Source of the DNA: Pezizomycotina sp. ARF18
Taxonomy: Eukaryota; Ascomycota
Direction of reading: 5' to 3'
Assembly: GCA_002224055.1 (NCBI GenBank)
Contig: AZLU01000007.1
Location: 124,001 to 188,000 of the forward strand
Length of the DNA: 64,000 nt
Both the position numbers and the translations under genes were made by a program. The notes under the pieces were generated by a model. It saw only the letters and a list, made by a program, of their open reading frames with translations. It was not told the DNA's origin and searched no databases. How positions within the stretch are numbered: position 1 is the stretch's first letter; the number at the start of each line of letters is the position of its first letter. Positions 1 to 12,109 of this stretch are shown here, piece after piece.

Positions 1-87
1 GAGAGTATTGCATTAAAAGACCTTTACCCCCCTCCCTTCTTTTCTTAGTCGTAGTTTATAACCTAAAGTCTCATATTTTTTCCTTTC

Positions 88-1934
88 TTAAGATCCGTAC
101 TCCTTGACCTTCGTAGCCTTGCCGTCTGCATCAAAAGGATAAAATATTAGCACTCATTCCACTCCAAAAAAAAAAAAAAAAAAAAAGAGAAAGAAAAGAA
201 AGAGAGAGAGGGAGAATCAATACGTACTCAGAGCAACCGGTACGACCTCTGCAACACCCATCTCCGGCCCGTAAACCTTCATCTGCAGCTTCAACTCCTG
301 CCCCACAGCCTTAATATTCTTCAACCCCTCCTGGTAATTCGGTCCGGCCCTCCTAACCCATATCTGAACCTTGTGCTCGATCAGCTGCGGCGCGACCTCC
401 CTCAGCGCCCTAATAACACCTTTAAACGTGCTAGCGACGTTCGTGAAATTCGCAATACCGCCGCCGATGAACAGCACCTTCCCTTCGTCACGCATGGGCG
501 CGCGGAGCATGAGGTCCAGAACGGTGCGGGCGTAGTGGTACGTCTGCGTCTCCGTGGGCGCGCCGGAGTACTCGCCGTAGTTCGCCAGCTCGTCCGCGTG
601 ACCCGCGCTCGCGATCGCGTCGGCGTACACGACGGACGCACCGCCGCCGGCGACGAGCGTCCAGATACGTCCGTTGCCGTTAAGCACGGTCAGCTTCAGC
701 GACGCGCCGGTCTTCGCGTCCAAGGCGGCAATGTACGCTTCCTCTTTGCTCAGCTCCCTGCCGAACGGCGCGGGGAATTCCATCGGCGGACCGACGTCGA
801 TTTCGACTTTACCCTCGTTTCCGGAGGGTTTCGCCGTGGGCTGGCCGAGGGCGGCGGGGGAGCGGGCGATGGCCCACTTTGACCCGCACTCGAACTCGGC
901 GGTCTGGTCGAGCTTGGCGGCCAGGTCGAGGAAGTGCACTGACGCGGCGGTGGCGTCGGCGTTGGGGATGACGACGAGCGGGTTGATCTCGAGGTAGGTG
1001 AACTGGCAGTCGACGTAGACGGCGTACAGGCGGTTTATGAAGTCGACGAGGACGTTGTGGACGCCCTTGGGACGTTTTTGAGGAGGGTGGAGGCGATGGT
1101 TTCGTTGGAGGGGTACCTGCGGGGAAATGGTTTGTTAGTGGTTTATTCCGGAGGTGCATTGGAATTGGGGTTGGGTATAAGGTATCATGCATCGGAAGGA
1201 AGCAATGGTGAAAAAGCAAGCTGTGGTGAGCTTCAATCTGATGTTTGCAGGGTAGCTTACTCGTTCAGGTCAACGGGTACCAGCAGCTTCTCAGCCTTAG
1301 CGTCGACATCACCGACATCTACACCGCCCTCGTGCGTGAAGAGGATCCAATCGCCCTAAATTCTCACGTATTAGCTTCTCATCCTTCAATTAAACCCTTT
1401 CTCAAGCTCCGAGTAACCAATTGAGGTTCGGAGAAACGACATAGGGACGGGAGGGGGAAAAACAAAAAAAAAAAAATTTAGCTTCGTTACTTACCTCCCT
1501 AACGCTATTAATATTAATATAATACTCCTCCTCGCCTTATGCGGCACGAACTCCTCCACCAAAAAGGTCCTCAGTACCCCCTCGACGGTCTCAACCTTAA
1601 CGGGCTTCGCCGCCCTCTCCGCGATCCACGCCTTAGCTTCCGGCCAGGTCTTGTTCAGTGCCAGCAGGCCGGATTTTCCTCGCCGCTTGATGAGCTGGTC
1701 GGGCTTGGCCACGAACCGGGCGCCGTCCTTGAGGAGCCACGGGTAGAGCGATTCGGCGGCTTCGAGGACGGACTCGACGCTTGCGTCCTCGGGGAAGGCG
1801 AGGGAGGCTAGCTTTGGAGGGGGGTTGTGGGGAGGGGGTGGTTAGGGTGGAGGATTTGGCGATGAGGGGGAGCGGGTTAGGTGGTAGGAGAGGATGGCTT
1901 TGCCGTCGGCTTCGAGGATCGATTTGGCGGACAT
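88..1934 (-). CDS. acl2: ATP-citrate synthase subunit 2 (ATP-grasp/citrate-binding subunit)
   Basis: Encodes the smaller fungal ATP-citrate lyase subunit, which with Acl1 converts citrate, CoA and ATP to acetyl-CoA and oxaloacetate in the cytosol for lipid synthesis and acetylation. The start [15 protein letters not shown], the [20 protein letters not shown] block, [31 protein letters not shown] and YLEINPLVV are all recognisable. Four exons fit: 1934-1495, 1355-1261, 1116-228 and 125-88, with GT-AG introns and a C terminus ending KVKEYGS. Four or so frame breaks lie at about 1870, 1825, 1526 and 1068. At least two are single-base losses from C runs, and reading resumes at once in the expected sequence with no substitution stop. 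I therefore read this as a working gene with sequence errors. It is divergent from acl1, the usual arrangement in Pezizomycotina. Confidence 0.93.
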
Positions 1935-4629
1935 TTTTTTTTTTTTGAGGATGTGAGCTCAGTTAGAGGGGGTATTATGTGAGTAATGGTGGAGCTGTAG
2001 GAGCTGTCAATTGAGCTGTTTTGGTTTGTGATGGAGGGAGTTGGTGATAGTAGTTTTGTAGGAGGAGGGAGGAGAGGAGGTGAGGTGAGGTGAGGAGAGG
2101 AGAAAAAGGAAGTGAGGAAAAAGGTGGAGCTCGAAATTTTAATTAGAGGGAAAATTTTTAAGCTTTAACTAAAGTGTAGCGGCAGAGCTTCGAATTAGGT
2201 GAGGAGTAAAAATAAATAAAAATAAAAAACGGACAGCAAAAGCGACCCACGCCTTTTAGCAATTAACTCCAGCTACAAGAAATTGAAAAAGATCACGACT
2301 ATTCTATCAAAGAAAAACTGCCAAAAAATTAGGGAAAGCAAAGATCTAGACGAAGTATTCCGCTGTATATTTATTATTCTCGCTCTAGTAATATATATAT
2401 ATACATTTCTTCTATTTACGTTACATAATAACCCTTATGATATCTGGGCTTATGTTTATTTTTCGGCCCGAATTTCTCCAGGCAATCTTTGCAACGTAAC
2501 GCTGGGCCTTATGATACATGAGATAGCTCCATCCTTCAACAAAAAAAAGAGGCGGAGGAGGCAGCTGCACCCCCGAAAAAGGCCGTTAAATTGTTCATTC
2601 TGGGCTTTGATTATACGCTGCTCGACGCCGCGACCGTAAGATTTTTCTTCCAAAAAAAAATTTTTTTTTTTTGGCAAAAATTCTCTCAATTGCGATTCCA
2701 GCTTTCCATTGGGGGAGCTCGAGAACTCTATTCCCAACCCGGTCTCTCTTATCTTGAAAGTTTGCTGAGAGAGAGACAAATTCGGTAGTGATAGATGGAG
2801 ACCCTGATATTCTACCCTGCCGTCTTACTGACCGTCATCGGCGTGGAGACCTGGTAAGTTCCAAGTGCCTTATCGATCCTCCGGAAAGGAATATCACATC
2901 CCTTCATTCTCCAGGAAGGAATCGCATTTTTTGACCCTTACATCTTACTCTCCAAGAAAACGGTGCGATATCCCCCTGTGTTCCATGCATTAGGACTTCT
3001 TGCTTTTCGAAAAAAAAAAAAAAAAAAAAAAAAGCCTTTCAGAGAGAGTGTAGTGTCGCGTTTGATCCGCCGGAGAATTGCTTGTTTCAGTAGTAGTATG
3101 TAGGTATCATCGTTGGGGTTTTGTTGAACTCAACCGTCGCGATCCCACGCTAACAAAATGGACCTCTCTCGCCAGTGACAGCCACTTCGAGGTATCTCGT
3201 GTGCCTAAATGACCGCGAAAAGGTACAAATTAAGGTACCCGAGTATGGCTCCACCGTAGGGCGATTTCAATAGCTCGTTTGTATTGAGTATTGAGTATTG
3301 CTTTTTTTTTCTTTCTTCGTGTGAGCTCATTAGCTCATATTTTTCTTTCTTCTTTCTTTTTTTTTTTTTTATATAACTTTTCCTGTCCATTTCTTCTTTT
3401 CCCCTTTCCTGAAGCGTTGGCGAATCTTGGTGTGCGTGATGAGGAATTTTTCCAGTTTTATTCGTCTTCCTTCCCCAACGCTATTGTGGCTATAGTTCTT
3501 GATCCTCCTTACTCAAATTTCGGTTGACGGACGGCGGAGATCCGAAAGCTATCTTTCAAGAAGACCATGATGAGAGTTTTGAACCACGGTCAATATGATG
3601 TGAGATTGGAAGGATTTGCTTCGTTCATGGGTGATGATGAAGACTTGAGGATATCTATCAATACTCAATGGGGTTTGTAGATGGCGCCGATTGCGCCGGG
3701 AGACAAAGTGATAAAGATTCTCTCAGTTGCCATTGATAGCCCGGCAAAATATCCTCCGGGAATTCCAGTAAAAACTAGCAGGCATCAACCGTAAAAAAAA
3801 AAAACACCGTGACTTCTGGGAAGATAATCCTCATATAAATCTGTCATCCGGAGACCTGGTATATAAAAATAAATTATTTCCATTCTATTTGTAATCTTCT
3901 TCTTCTTCTTCTTCTTCAATTTCCCGAGATACCATTTTTCTCTTGATTATTTTCTGGCTATTAATTGCTTGTGCTGAGGTGTTTGGGTTGTTCTGGATTT
4001 TTAGAATTTTCTTCCTGGCATTTCTTTCCCATAGAAAAAAAATTTAAATTTTTTTTTTCTCACCTACAACAAGAAATTTTTTTTTTTTTTTTTCTTCGCA
4101 CCACCCTTTCGTTTTTTCTTTTCTCCTCACTAAAACCCTCTCTCAAACCCCCCCTCTCACCTCTCACCTCTTCCTCTCAATTTCAAGACAAAACCCACCA
4201 TCACGACCCTTTTACGAACCATCACCACCACCACCACCACCACCACCAGAAGCTCCTTCTTTTACGACCGTAATTAATACCCTCTCTAGTTCATCTTAAT
4301 TGTAAGTATACAACCTGCCAATTCTCTACTCTGCTTCATTTTCTCCCCGCTCGCCGGAGGAGGAAGCGGAGGTGGTGACGAAAAAGACGTGGCATCAAAA
4401 AGCCAGCTAGAGTTCACCACTCTGAACTCAAAAAGAAGCTTCAAAGCGCCGTGAAAACGACACTTTCGCGGTCTCCTGAGCTGAAGAATTGCTGCTTCTA
4501 CCTCTTACCGAGCTTTGTGCTCGCGGAAAGGCACCAATTCGATCGAAACCTGCCAAAATATGGCGCTGTAGCGGTTTACGGTTGGAGCTGCTAGCTAACC
4601 GAAAGCTTTTCAACACTACCATAGAAATC
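1935..4629. promoter_or_regulatory. Intergenic region between divergent acl2 and acl1
   Basis: This spacer must hold both acl promoters. Near acl1 (about 4058-4200) it is strongly pyrimidine-rich with long T and CT tracts, as in many highly expressed fungal promoters. It also carries a CTT microsatellite at 3896-3917 and an ACC microsatellite at 4221-4248. At 2.7 kb it is long for a shared promoter and contains gene-like pieces (separate entry). I could not point to a specific TATA box or factor site. Confidence 0.6.
2540..3805 (+). pseudogene. Eroded gene pieces, possibly HAD-like
   Basis: Coding-like islands lie between the acl genes. At 2550-2634 the frame reads KAVKLFILGFDYTLLDAAT, close to a HAD-type DxDxT nucleophile motif, but with G in place of the first D. 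It is followed by a possible splice donor. Near 2800-2855, CRLTDRHRRGDL and the overlapping frame AVLLT suggest a VLLTGR-like motif split by a frame break. At 3455-3525 the frame reads SSFPNAIVAIVLDPPYSNFG, and at 3541-3795 it reads MMRVLNHGQYDVRLEGF and later APGDKVIKILSVAI, with an internal TAG. Fungal Swiss-Army-Knife RNA-repair-like HAD proteins carry DFDxTLF and VLLTGR motifs, so that is one candidate. The match is weak and the pieces may come from more than one gene. Confidence 0.3.
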
Positions 4630-6703
4630 ATGCCCGGCACGACCCTCTCCCCACCGGGCGCCGATACCCCCCACTCCGCCAATGACAGCATCAAGAGGTT
4701 CTCTGCTCCTTCCCGGCCGCGCTCGCCGCCGGCGGAGCACACCCTCTTCCCCCAAGACGAGGGCATTCGTCTACGGCATGCAGCCAAAGGTGAGCTATAA
4801 ACTCCTGAGCTACTTTCAGCTCAACACCGGAGCAAGACAAAAAAGACAAAAAAAAAATGCGCTAACAATTTCTCTTTCACCAGGCCGTCCAAGGCATGCT
4901 CGACTTCGATTTCATCAACCGCCGCACGACTCCTTCCGTCGCCGGCATAATCTACCCCTTCGGCGGCCAGTTCGTCTCCAAGATGTACTGGGGAACCTCC
5001 GAAACCCTCCTGCCAGTCTACCAGACCGTCGAGAAGGCGTTCGCGAAGCACCCCGAGGTCAACACCGTCGTCAACTTCGCCTCGTCCAGGTCCGTCTGGC
5101 AGTCCACCAACGAGCTCATGGAGATGCCGCAGGTCAAGTGCATCGCCATCATCGCCGAGGGCGTACCCGAGCGCCGCGCCAGGGAAATCCTGCACGTCGC
5201 GAAGAAGAAGGGTATTACCATCATCGGTCCCGCTACCGTCGGTGGGATCAAACCGGGATGCTTCAAGATTGGTAATACGGGCGGTATGATGGATAACATT
5301 GTCGCGAGCAAGCTTTACAGGAAGGGTAGTGTGGGTTACGTTAGTAAATCCGGAGGGATGAGTAACGAGCTGAACAACATCATCGCGAATACCACGGACG
5401 GCGTGTACGAGGGCGTAGCGATCGGCGGTGATCGGTACCCCGGTACTACCTTCATCGACCATTTACTACGCTACGAGGCCGACCCCGACTGCAAGATCCT
5501 CCTGCTCCTCGGAGAAGTCGGAGGCGTGGAAGAGTACCGCGTCATCGAAGCCGTCAAGAACGGAACCATCAAGAAGCCTATAGTCGCTTGGGCCATCGGG
5601 ACGTGCGCGTCGATGTTCAAGACGGAAGTGCAGTTCGGCCACGCGGGCTCGTTTGCGAACTCGCAGCTCGAGACCGCGGCGACGAAGAACAGGACCATGC
5701 GCGAGGCGGGGATACACGTCCCGCAGACGTTCGAGGACCTCCCGGACCTTCTGGCGGAGGTATACCAGAAGCTCGTTAAAGACGGTACGATCGTACCCGA
5801 ACCCGAGCCTTCCCCGCCGAAGATCCCGATCGATTACTCGTGGGCGCAGGAACTCGGGTTGATCCGTAAACCCGCCGCGTTTATCTCTACATCTCCGACG
5901 ACCGCGGGCAGGAACTTCTCTATGCCGGCATGCCGATCTCGGACGTATTCAAGGAGGACATCGGCATCGGCGGCGTAATGTCGCTCCTGTGGTTCCGCAG
6001 ACGCCTACCCCTTACGCCTCCAAGTTCCTCGAAATGGTACTCATGCTGACCGCCGACCACGGTCCCGCCGTCTCCGGCGCCATGAACACGATCATCACAA
6101 CCCGCGCCGGGAAGGACCTGATCTCCTCCCTCGTCGCCGGCCTCCTAACCATCGGCGAACGCTTCGGCGGCGCCCTCGACGGCGCGGCGGCGGAGTTTAC
6201 AAACGCGTTCGACAAAGGCCTCTCGCCCGCGAATTCGTCGACACGATGCGCAAGCAGAACAAACTGATCCCGGGCATCGGGCACAAGGTAAAATCGCGGA
6301 ACAACCCGGACCTCCGCGTCGAGCTCGTGAAAGATTACGTTAAGCGTTCCTTCCCGTCGTGTAAGATGCTAGACTACGCCCTCGCCGTCGAGACCGTCAC
6401 CACGTCCAAGAAGGATAATCTTATCTTGAACGTAGACGGGTGCGTTGCCGTTTGCTTCGTGGATTTACTCAGGAACTGCGGCGCGTTTAGCATGGAGGAG
6501 GCGGAGGATTACTTGAAGATGGGAGTGCTCAATGGTCTGTTCGTGCTCGGGAGGAGTATCGGGTTGATTGCGCACCATTTGGACCAGAAGAGGCTCCGGA
6601 CGGGATTGTACAGGCACCCCTGGACGATATTTCGTATATGGGGCTGGATATGGGCGGTGTGGGTACGGGGCCGAGCAGGGTGGAAGTCACGATGACGAAG
6701 TAA
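4630..6703 (+). CDS. acl1: ATP-citrate synthase subunit 1 (catalytic, citrate-synthase-like C terminus)
   Basis: Encodes the large fungal ATP-citrate lyase subunit: a CoA-binding/succinyl-CoA ligase-like part followed by a citrate synthase-like part. Exon 1 is 4630-4789; a 94-base GT-AG intron follows; exon 2 is 4884-6703. Visible blocks are [59 protein letters not shown], the phosphohistidine site [74 protein letters not shown] and [20 protein letters not shown]. Five frame breaks occur at about 4752, 5888, 6002, 6228 and 6632. Most are consistent with one base lost from a short run, and the protein stays well conserved across each break. The C-terminal tail ([21 protein letters not shown]) differs from the LLP-type tail common in other ascomycetes. 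Confidence 0.94.
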
Positions 6704-6722
6704 AACGGTTTAATGGTTTTAA

Positions 6723-6754
<32 letters not shown>

Positions 6755-8058
6755 TATATATTTGGTGTCATGGCTTTTTCTTTTACTTTTATTTGATTTC
6801 TAACGCTCTTTGTTTATATGCAAAAAAAAGGGGTCGGGGAGAGACGGAAGAAGTATACTCTTCAGTATATCGTTTTTCTGTTCAGTAGTTTCACGAGAAG
6901 TTTAAAAACAAAGAAAAAAAAAAAGTTATATCTTTCGGTAGCTACGTATACCTAGTCTTTTTTTCAAGAACAATAAATTTGGACAAACGTTGGTTTGCAT
7001 ACCTGGTACTGTATAAGTAAGGATTATCACGACCGTATCGGATACGATAGCAAGACGACCCCGGGGGGGGGGGGGAATATGAATGTCACGATTGAGGTTT
7101 TCCAACTTCTAGCCCATGATAAGCTTTTTTTTTTTTTGCACTATTACACGGCTGAACAGCAGTGTGCCCGTGTTGAGCCGCTCGTTTACAAGCCTGAACT
7201 CTAACGCGATGCCCCGCCACACCAACGACCGACTTTCCTGTTCCCCGCCACTAATAATCAAAAGCTTCGAATATTTTAAGTTGGTAGGAAGCATGTATTG
7301 ATCGTGCAAACCGGCTAAAGATCGTTAGAGGAACGAACTTAAAATATTTTAAGCTTTGGTGTAAGTTTTGAGGGAAGGTTAATTTGGAACTTTTGTTTTA
7401 AAATAATGATGTTTTTCATTTATTTTTTTTTCTGAATATATGTTATACGGTATGTACCAATTGAAGAAAGTGGATTCGAATAGGGGGGAGGGGGATCCTG
7501 GAGGGATAAAATTTTATAGAGCTATTCGTGATTCATATACAAACTCCGACGAATTTTTGCTGGAAAAATCTGCAATTTATTAATAATTATCGCATTCCTA
7601 ACATCGCCCGTCGCCATCCTCGAAGGTACGGATTCCGTATATCACCCGCGTCGCGGAGCGATTGGAAATCTATGGGTATCTAAAAACATACTAAAACTTC
7701 CAGCATCCAAAATCGCCAAGTGGGCTAAGGGGGATTAATCCAAGTTGCTGGCTATCATTCCCGGATTTTGAAACTTAAGAGATCGAAAGTTGCAAGGTGT
7801 AAACTTCTGCGGTTACAGTAATTCCGATATCGTTGAGGCTGGATTCGCATCCCTTATATATAGCACGGTAGAGCCAACAGACTGGATCTGAATAATTCGT
7901 CGAAGGGATAAACCAGCTCTTGCTTTTCATACTCTTCATTTTTCTTGTGGGATTGAAAACTAGAAGGTAAATCCGAAAAAAAAAAAAAAAAAAAAAAAAG
8001 CAAACCGGTTATCCTTCTACTTTCTACGTCCATACCACGTACCAGTAGCAGCGCAGTC
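6704..8058. other. acl1 downstream spacer, no gene seen
   Basis: It holds a TA microsatellite just after acl1 (6724-6762), a 13-base G run (7063-7075) and several T or A runs. No open frame here has coding character that I can support. Confidence 0.5.
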
Positions 8059-8912
8059 ATGTCCGAAAAATTAGCTACGGAGATCCTCCTTGAAATCTTC
8101 AAATATCTCAATTATCAAGACCTATACCTTCGCGCGCGTCCGCCTATTAGCCGCCGGTTCAAAGCTATCATCGACGGAGTGGGACAACAACCGGTCCTCT
8201 CGCTAAGACTTTATTCGCAACACGCGTACGCCGCCGCGGCTCCAGCGGCTGAGCGCCAAAGATCCGGCGTGGGTACGCGCCTACATACCCAACTACCGCT
8301 ATCTGCACCCAACCGATTTGCTCAAAAAAAATCCATCTTCACCCACTCCTTGCAGCACCTCGTCTTCGATACTAGAACATTCCTCGGGAGGAAATTATGC
8401 ATTGATGACCCCGGTTACCTCAACGGGCAGGAATTCGTACCGCTGAAATTTAGCGACGTCTAGATTTGGGCGGTGGAAAACGCATGCGATCCGCCGTTAA
8501 ACATGGTCGTCTTGAGGGACGATAACCACGAAAACCTCCAAAGAAGAGCGCGACACGGATAAGGATTGTGGAGGATCCCGCGAGTACGGGGTGGCTGTAC
8601 GCGGCGTCGTCGCAGCTTTCCTCCGCTACCTCAATAATAGGAGGGTAAATTTTGGGATTATGAGAAGAACGCCCCGGGTCCCGAGATGGCGCTGCGAGGG
8701 GCGGCGGGTACCAATACTGCGGTGATTCGGAAAGTTTTTTGGAAGTTTACCCTAAGAGGTATAGGGTGTTGACGAAGCACCATGAGGAGGAGAGGTTACA
8801 TTGCGAAAGCGGCATGATCATGGAAGTGGAGGGGTGTGGTGCTCTTGTGGCTGGCGCCGGATATAGCGTAGAGACCGGAACTCTATTCTATCAGGAGGCC
8901 TTCGTTGGCTAG
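8059..8912 (+). pseudogene. F-box protein locus 1 (divergent family member)
   Basis: Starts with MSEKLATEILLEIFKYLNYQ, an F-box, followed by SRRFKAII as in the other copies. The F-box binds Skp1 in SCF ubiquitin ligases. The first frame is 134 residues and ends at a TAG at 8461. A second open stretch at about 8668-8909, with VYPKRYRVLTKHHEEERLH and no family match that I see, ends at a TAG at 8910-8912 and may be its tail. The middle lacks the clear HPC and DVGF blocks of the other copies, so this is either a distinct subfamily or a more eroded member. It is the first of the 17-locus array. Confidence 0.6.
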
Positions 8913-9738
8913 CGAATTGTTATATAGGAGGTGTGCCGCACATGTAGATTATGCCGCGATGTCCGTTTTCAGAGGATTGATTGATTACGCGTTGTATCTA
9001 CCGGTATAATATTTTAATAGAGCGGAGGATTGTTGTATAACCAGTCAAAGGTCCATATACCTTGCTTCCATCATGCTGAGCTAGCCCTTTTTTCCGTGAA
9101 GAACAGAAAAAAATATAGATAAATGACTATCCACTAAGTGGTATTCTGGGGCTTCAATCGTCCTCACTGAATTACAAACCTACTTTTCATTCACTTAATT
9201 AATCGCGATGTAAATTGAAGAGGATGGGATTTCATTAGGGATACAATGCTCTTCTGGCGACATGGGCATTCTATAAGCTGTACCATTCAGGTCAGGGAGC
9301 TATATCACAAATCTAGGGAGAGTGAGAGAATTAGTTAGCAACTTAGTCTGAGCGTGCGTGGTGAGAACTTCGCCGCCGTGTGGGAAAGGCTAAGTTTAAT
9401 AGTTCTTTTTTACATTAAAGTTCCAATGCCGAGTTCTACAGGATTCTCTCTGCGAACCGAATCGATAAAGGAAAAAAATGACAGATCCCGCGGAAGAAAG
9501 ACTCTTACTTTTTATGTCACGAAAAACAAGGCTATATAGGGGCATCTACGGAAGCGTTTATTGACATTCTCAGTATCACCATATCTATCTATCTTACACT
9601 TTGAAGGAGAAACGTTTGAAACATGTTGTACTCGGAGAAATCTCTTTTAAAACCAACGCCTGCCCCTAAAACGTCCCTATTCAGTCGGCTACGAAAAATT
9701 ACCACGGAGATGGAAGCGTGCAGAGAAGGTAAAGGGCG
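8913..9738. other. Spacer between F-box loci 1 and 2
   Basis: No gene seen. The 300 bases before 9739 are likely promoter or 5' leader of locus 2. Confidence 0.35.
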
Positions 9739-10540
9739 ATGCACCCACGCTGGACAAATTTCCGACCGAGCTCCTGATCGATATCTTCATCAACGTCGAT
9801 TACATTACTCTCAATAGAGATGTACGCCGGGTCTGCCGTCGATTCGACACCATCATCACGGAAACCGGCTCCGGACCGCTATCACACACGACGTTTCGCT
9901 GCAAGCAGAAACCACCCGCCAAAATACCTAAATCTATCCCACCAAGTAAGCGGCACAAAGCGTTCAAATCGAACGAGCTAGCCGCCCCGCAAGCAGACGT
10001 AATAGCAGGATCGAAGAAAAGCGATTGGCACCCGGCGTTTAAATACATCTGCGTCAACACGCGCGAGGCCAAGAACAGGGAGCTTACTGTGAAAGATGTC
10101 GGCCTTTATTCCCCTCGGTATAAACTATCTAAAAATCTCAAATTTAAGAAGAGATTCGTCCGTCTGAGCTCGACGCGCATACCCGAAGAATGCGCGGTGA
10201 TACCTGCGGCGCCGATGGTGGGGATGTTTTACATCAGGAGGTCGAAGATACGCTCGAAAGCGAAGCGGGTCGAGCGGTACATGGTCTGCAACGGATCGGA
10301 CTGGAAACCGATAACCGTGGGGGAAGTTATACGGATGGAGTTGGATAAGCTGAACGAGGAGCGAAGGGATTGCTTGGAGCAAGGTCGCAACTGAATAAGA
10401 GGAGACTGGGGAGGTTCGAGTTACAGGCGATGACGGGATTGCGGTGTTCGGACTTTGCGCCCGGGCACAGGCACGATTGGGTGGGGGACATTGTTGCTAC
10501 GCATCATTGTAGGACGGGGAAATGGACTCGCCGCCGTTAA
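9739..10540 (+). pseudogene. F-box protein locus 2 (near-complete)
   Basis: F-box LDKFPTELLIDIFINVDY and VRRVCRRFDTIIT are followed by all family blocks: GPLSHTTFRCK, DWHPAFKYIC, VKDVGLYSPRY, LSSTRIPEE and ITVGEVIRM. The frame is open from the F-box to 10394; a short tail continues in another frame to 10540. The ATG at 9739 is one base out of frame with the F-box. Restoring one G (ATGCACC to ATGGCACC) would give MAPTLDKFPTELL, the start position and second codon (GCN) seen in other copies. I therefore take 9739 as the real start and the gap as a lost base. Function of the part after the F-box is unknown; presumably it binds the ubiquitination target. Confidence 0.7.
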
Positions 10541-11164
10541 ACTTAAACAAGTTTGGAGCTTGTAATAGAATATTCAAATTAATGATATTAGAGTAATCAC
10601 GTAGAGTATTTTTTTTTAAAGGCGGAAGATGCTACTTAGGAGGCATAAAATGGCCGATGTGGAAGTCCCTTAATTACAAGTTGGAGCTTTTACGTTTTAT
10701 CGATGTGTCTTCGTATACGGTATCTCGAGTTTTCAGTGAACCATATAGTGACAATTCGTTACGCCGCTAGAAAGAGATAATTCAGACAATTCCGAAGTTC
10801 AGACCCAGCGAACTGTTCCGTTTGTGTGGGTCTCCAAACCACCTTCGGGTTACTTAAGTTGTTGTTTCTTGTCAGGTTTAAGGTCACCTGCGAAATCCAA
10901 TTAGACTTTTTTTTCTTAAGGGCATATTGAAATTGCCACCTTTCCAGGCTTGAATCTGAAATGTCACGAAACTTTACTATTGTAGGAGGCATTGCATAGG
11001 ATCTGAAATATTTTTATTGACGTCGTTCTGATTCAGACATAACTCCACTTCCTGGGTAATCCCCTTCGCTTTGTAGGTTCTGAGACAGCTCGACCGAGAT
11101 ATAGATTCGCTATTTATTCTCCACAGCGGATTGAGGCCCCCTTAATCAAACGGATAAAGCAAAG
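10541..11164. other. Spacer between F-box loci 2 and 3
   Basis: Mixed-composition spacer with scattered stops in all frames; I see nothing in it beyond the presumed promoter of locus 3. Confidence 0.35.
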
Positions 11165-12013
11165 ATGAAGAGTCAACTTCTACCAATTTTCACGAAGCAC
11201 TTTCGGAATACCAGGTGCAAGGTCCGGTGGCGTCTATCCAGAAAAGGGCAAGACGACTGCAAGATTTCCCGACCGAGCTCCTGGAGATAATATTCTCTCA
11301 CGTAGATTATTTCACCTGAACTTCTCCACGCGGCTTCTTTGCAGCCGCTTCGCTACCATAATCGGCAGACCACCTACAAGCCTCTCCTTGAGCAACTACG
11401 CCGCTGTAAAGAAGCCCGGAATACCCTCTATTTGAATCCGTCGGAGATCCAGACTCTGATATGCCTCCGCCGAAGGGATATGTTGCAGTCAAGGAGTAAG
11501 CTATGCTCCACCCATGCATCTACCACATTCTGATCGACCTCACAGACTCAAGTACCAACAGCTCCTGGTGGAGGACGTAGGCTTCATTTCGTACTCGAGA
11601 AAGCCATCCAGCCGCGAGATGCTGAGCATAACGTCCTTTCCACTAATCAACGAAAATGCATTTTAGTCCCGATGAGCGCTGCTCATCTCATCGTTATGAC
11701 CGCGGATAATGTACTTTCTGAGGGGATCCCCTTGGAGCTGTGCAGCGGCTCCGACGACGTCCCGCTTACTGTAAGGGACCTTATAGCCGGGATACTGGGG
11801 AGATATAATGTAGGCGTACCGCGGCCGGATTATGTTAGGTACATGTGGGAGAATAGTTTGATCAAGCCGCGCGAGATTGTGCCCAAAAATGGTTGCGCTG
11901 GCTGCGAAACGAAGCATAGCCATTCGAGGAGGAATGATGGGACGACAGAGCCGTGGGGATTGTACGGTATGGCAAAGGACGTCGGAATCACAGGAAATCT
12001 GCGAAGGGAATGA
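11165..12013 (+). pseudogene. F-box protein locus 3 (broken)
   Basis: Begins around the ATG at 11165, or further downstream. The F-box FPTELLEIIFSHVDYFT is followed at once by a stop, but the next frame continues LNFSTRLLCSRFATIIG, the expected remainder; one C lost from ACCCTG explains it. Later family blocks are VEDVGFISYS (about 11570) and LTVRDLIAGILGRY (about 11766). At least three frame changes are needed, so this copy is more damaged than loci 2 or 12. It converges on locus 4, whose end lies about 100 bases away. Confidence 0.6.
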
Positions 12014-12109
12014 TCAAATTATATGAGCCACGAAATGGTTCTTTTGGCGCGATTACGGTCGGCCGGTTCATTTAATAATGTATCACCTCTATGGCCATAA
12101 ATGTAGCAT
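12014..12109. other. Short gap between convergent F-box loci 3 and 4
   Basis: About 100 bases; the place where the array turns from plus to minus orientation. No terminator recognised. Confidence 0.4.

Noticed and set aside
373-997. Plus-strand open frames over acl2
   Set aside because: Shadows of the GC-rich acl2 coding strand.
2283-2639. Plus-strand open frame of 118 residues before the HAD-like island
   Set aside because: Its frame differs from the FDYTLLD island and its content is low-complexity; I keep only the island itself as weak evidence.
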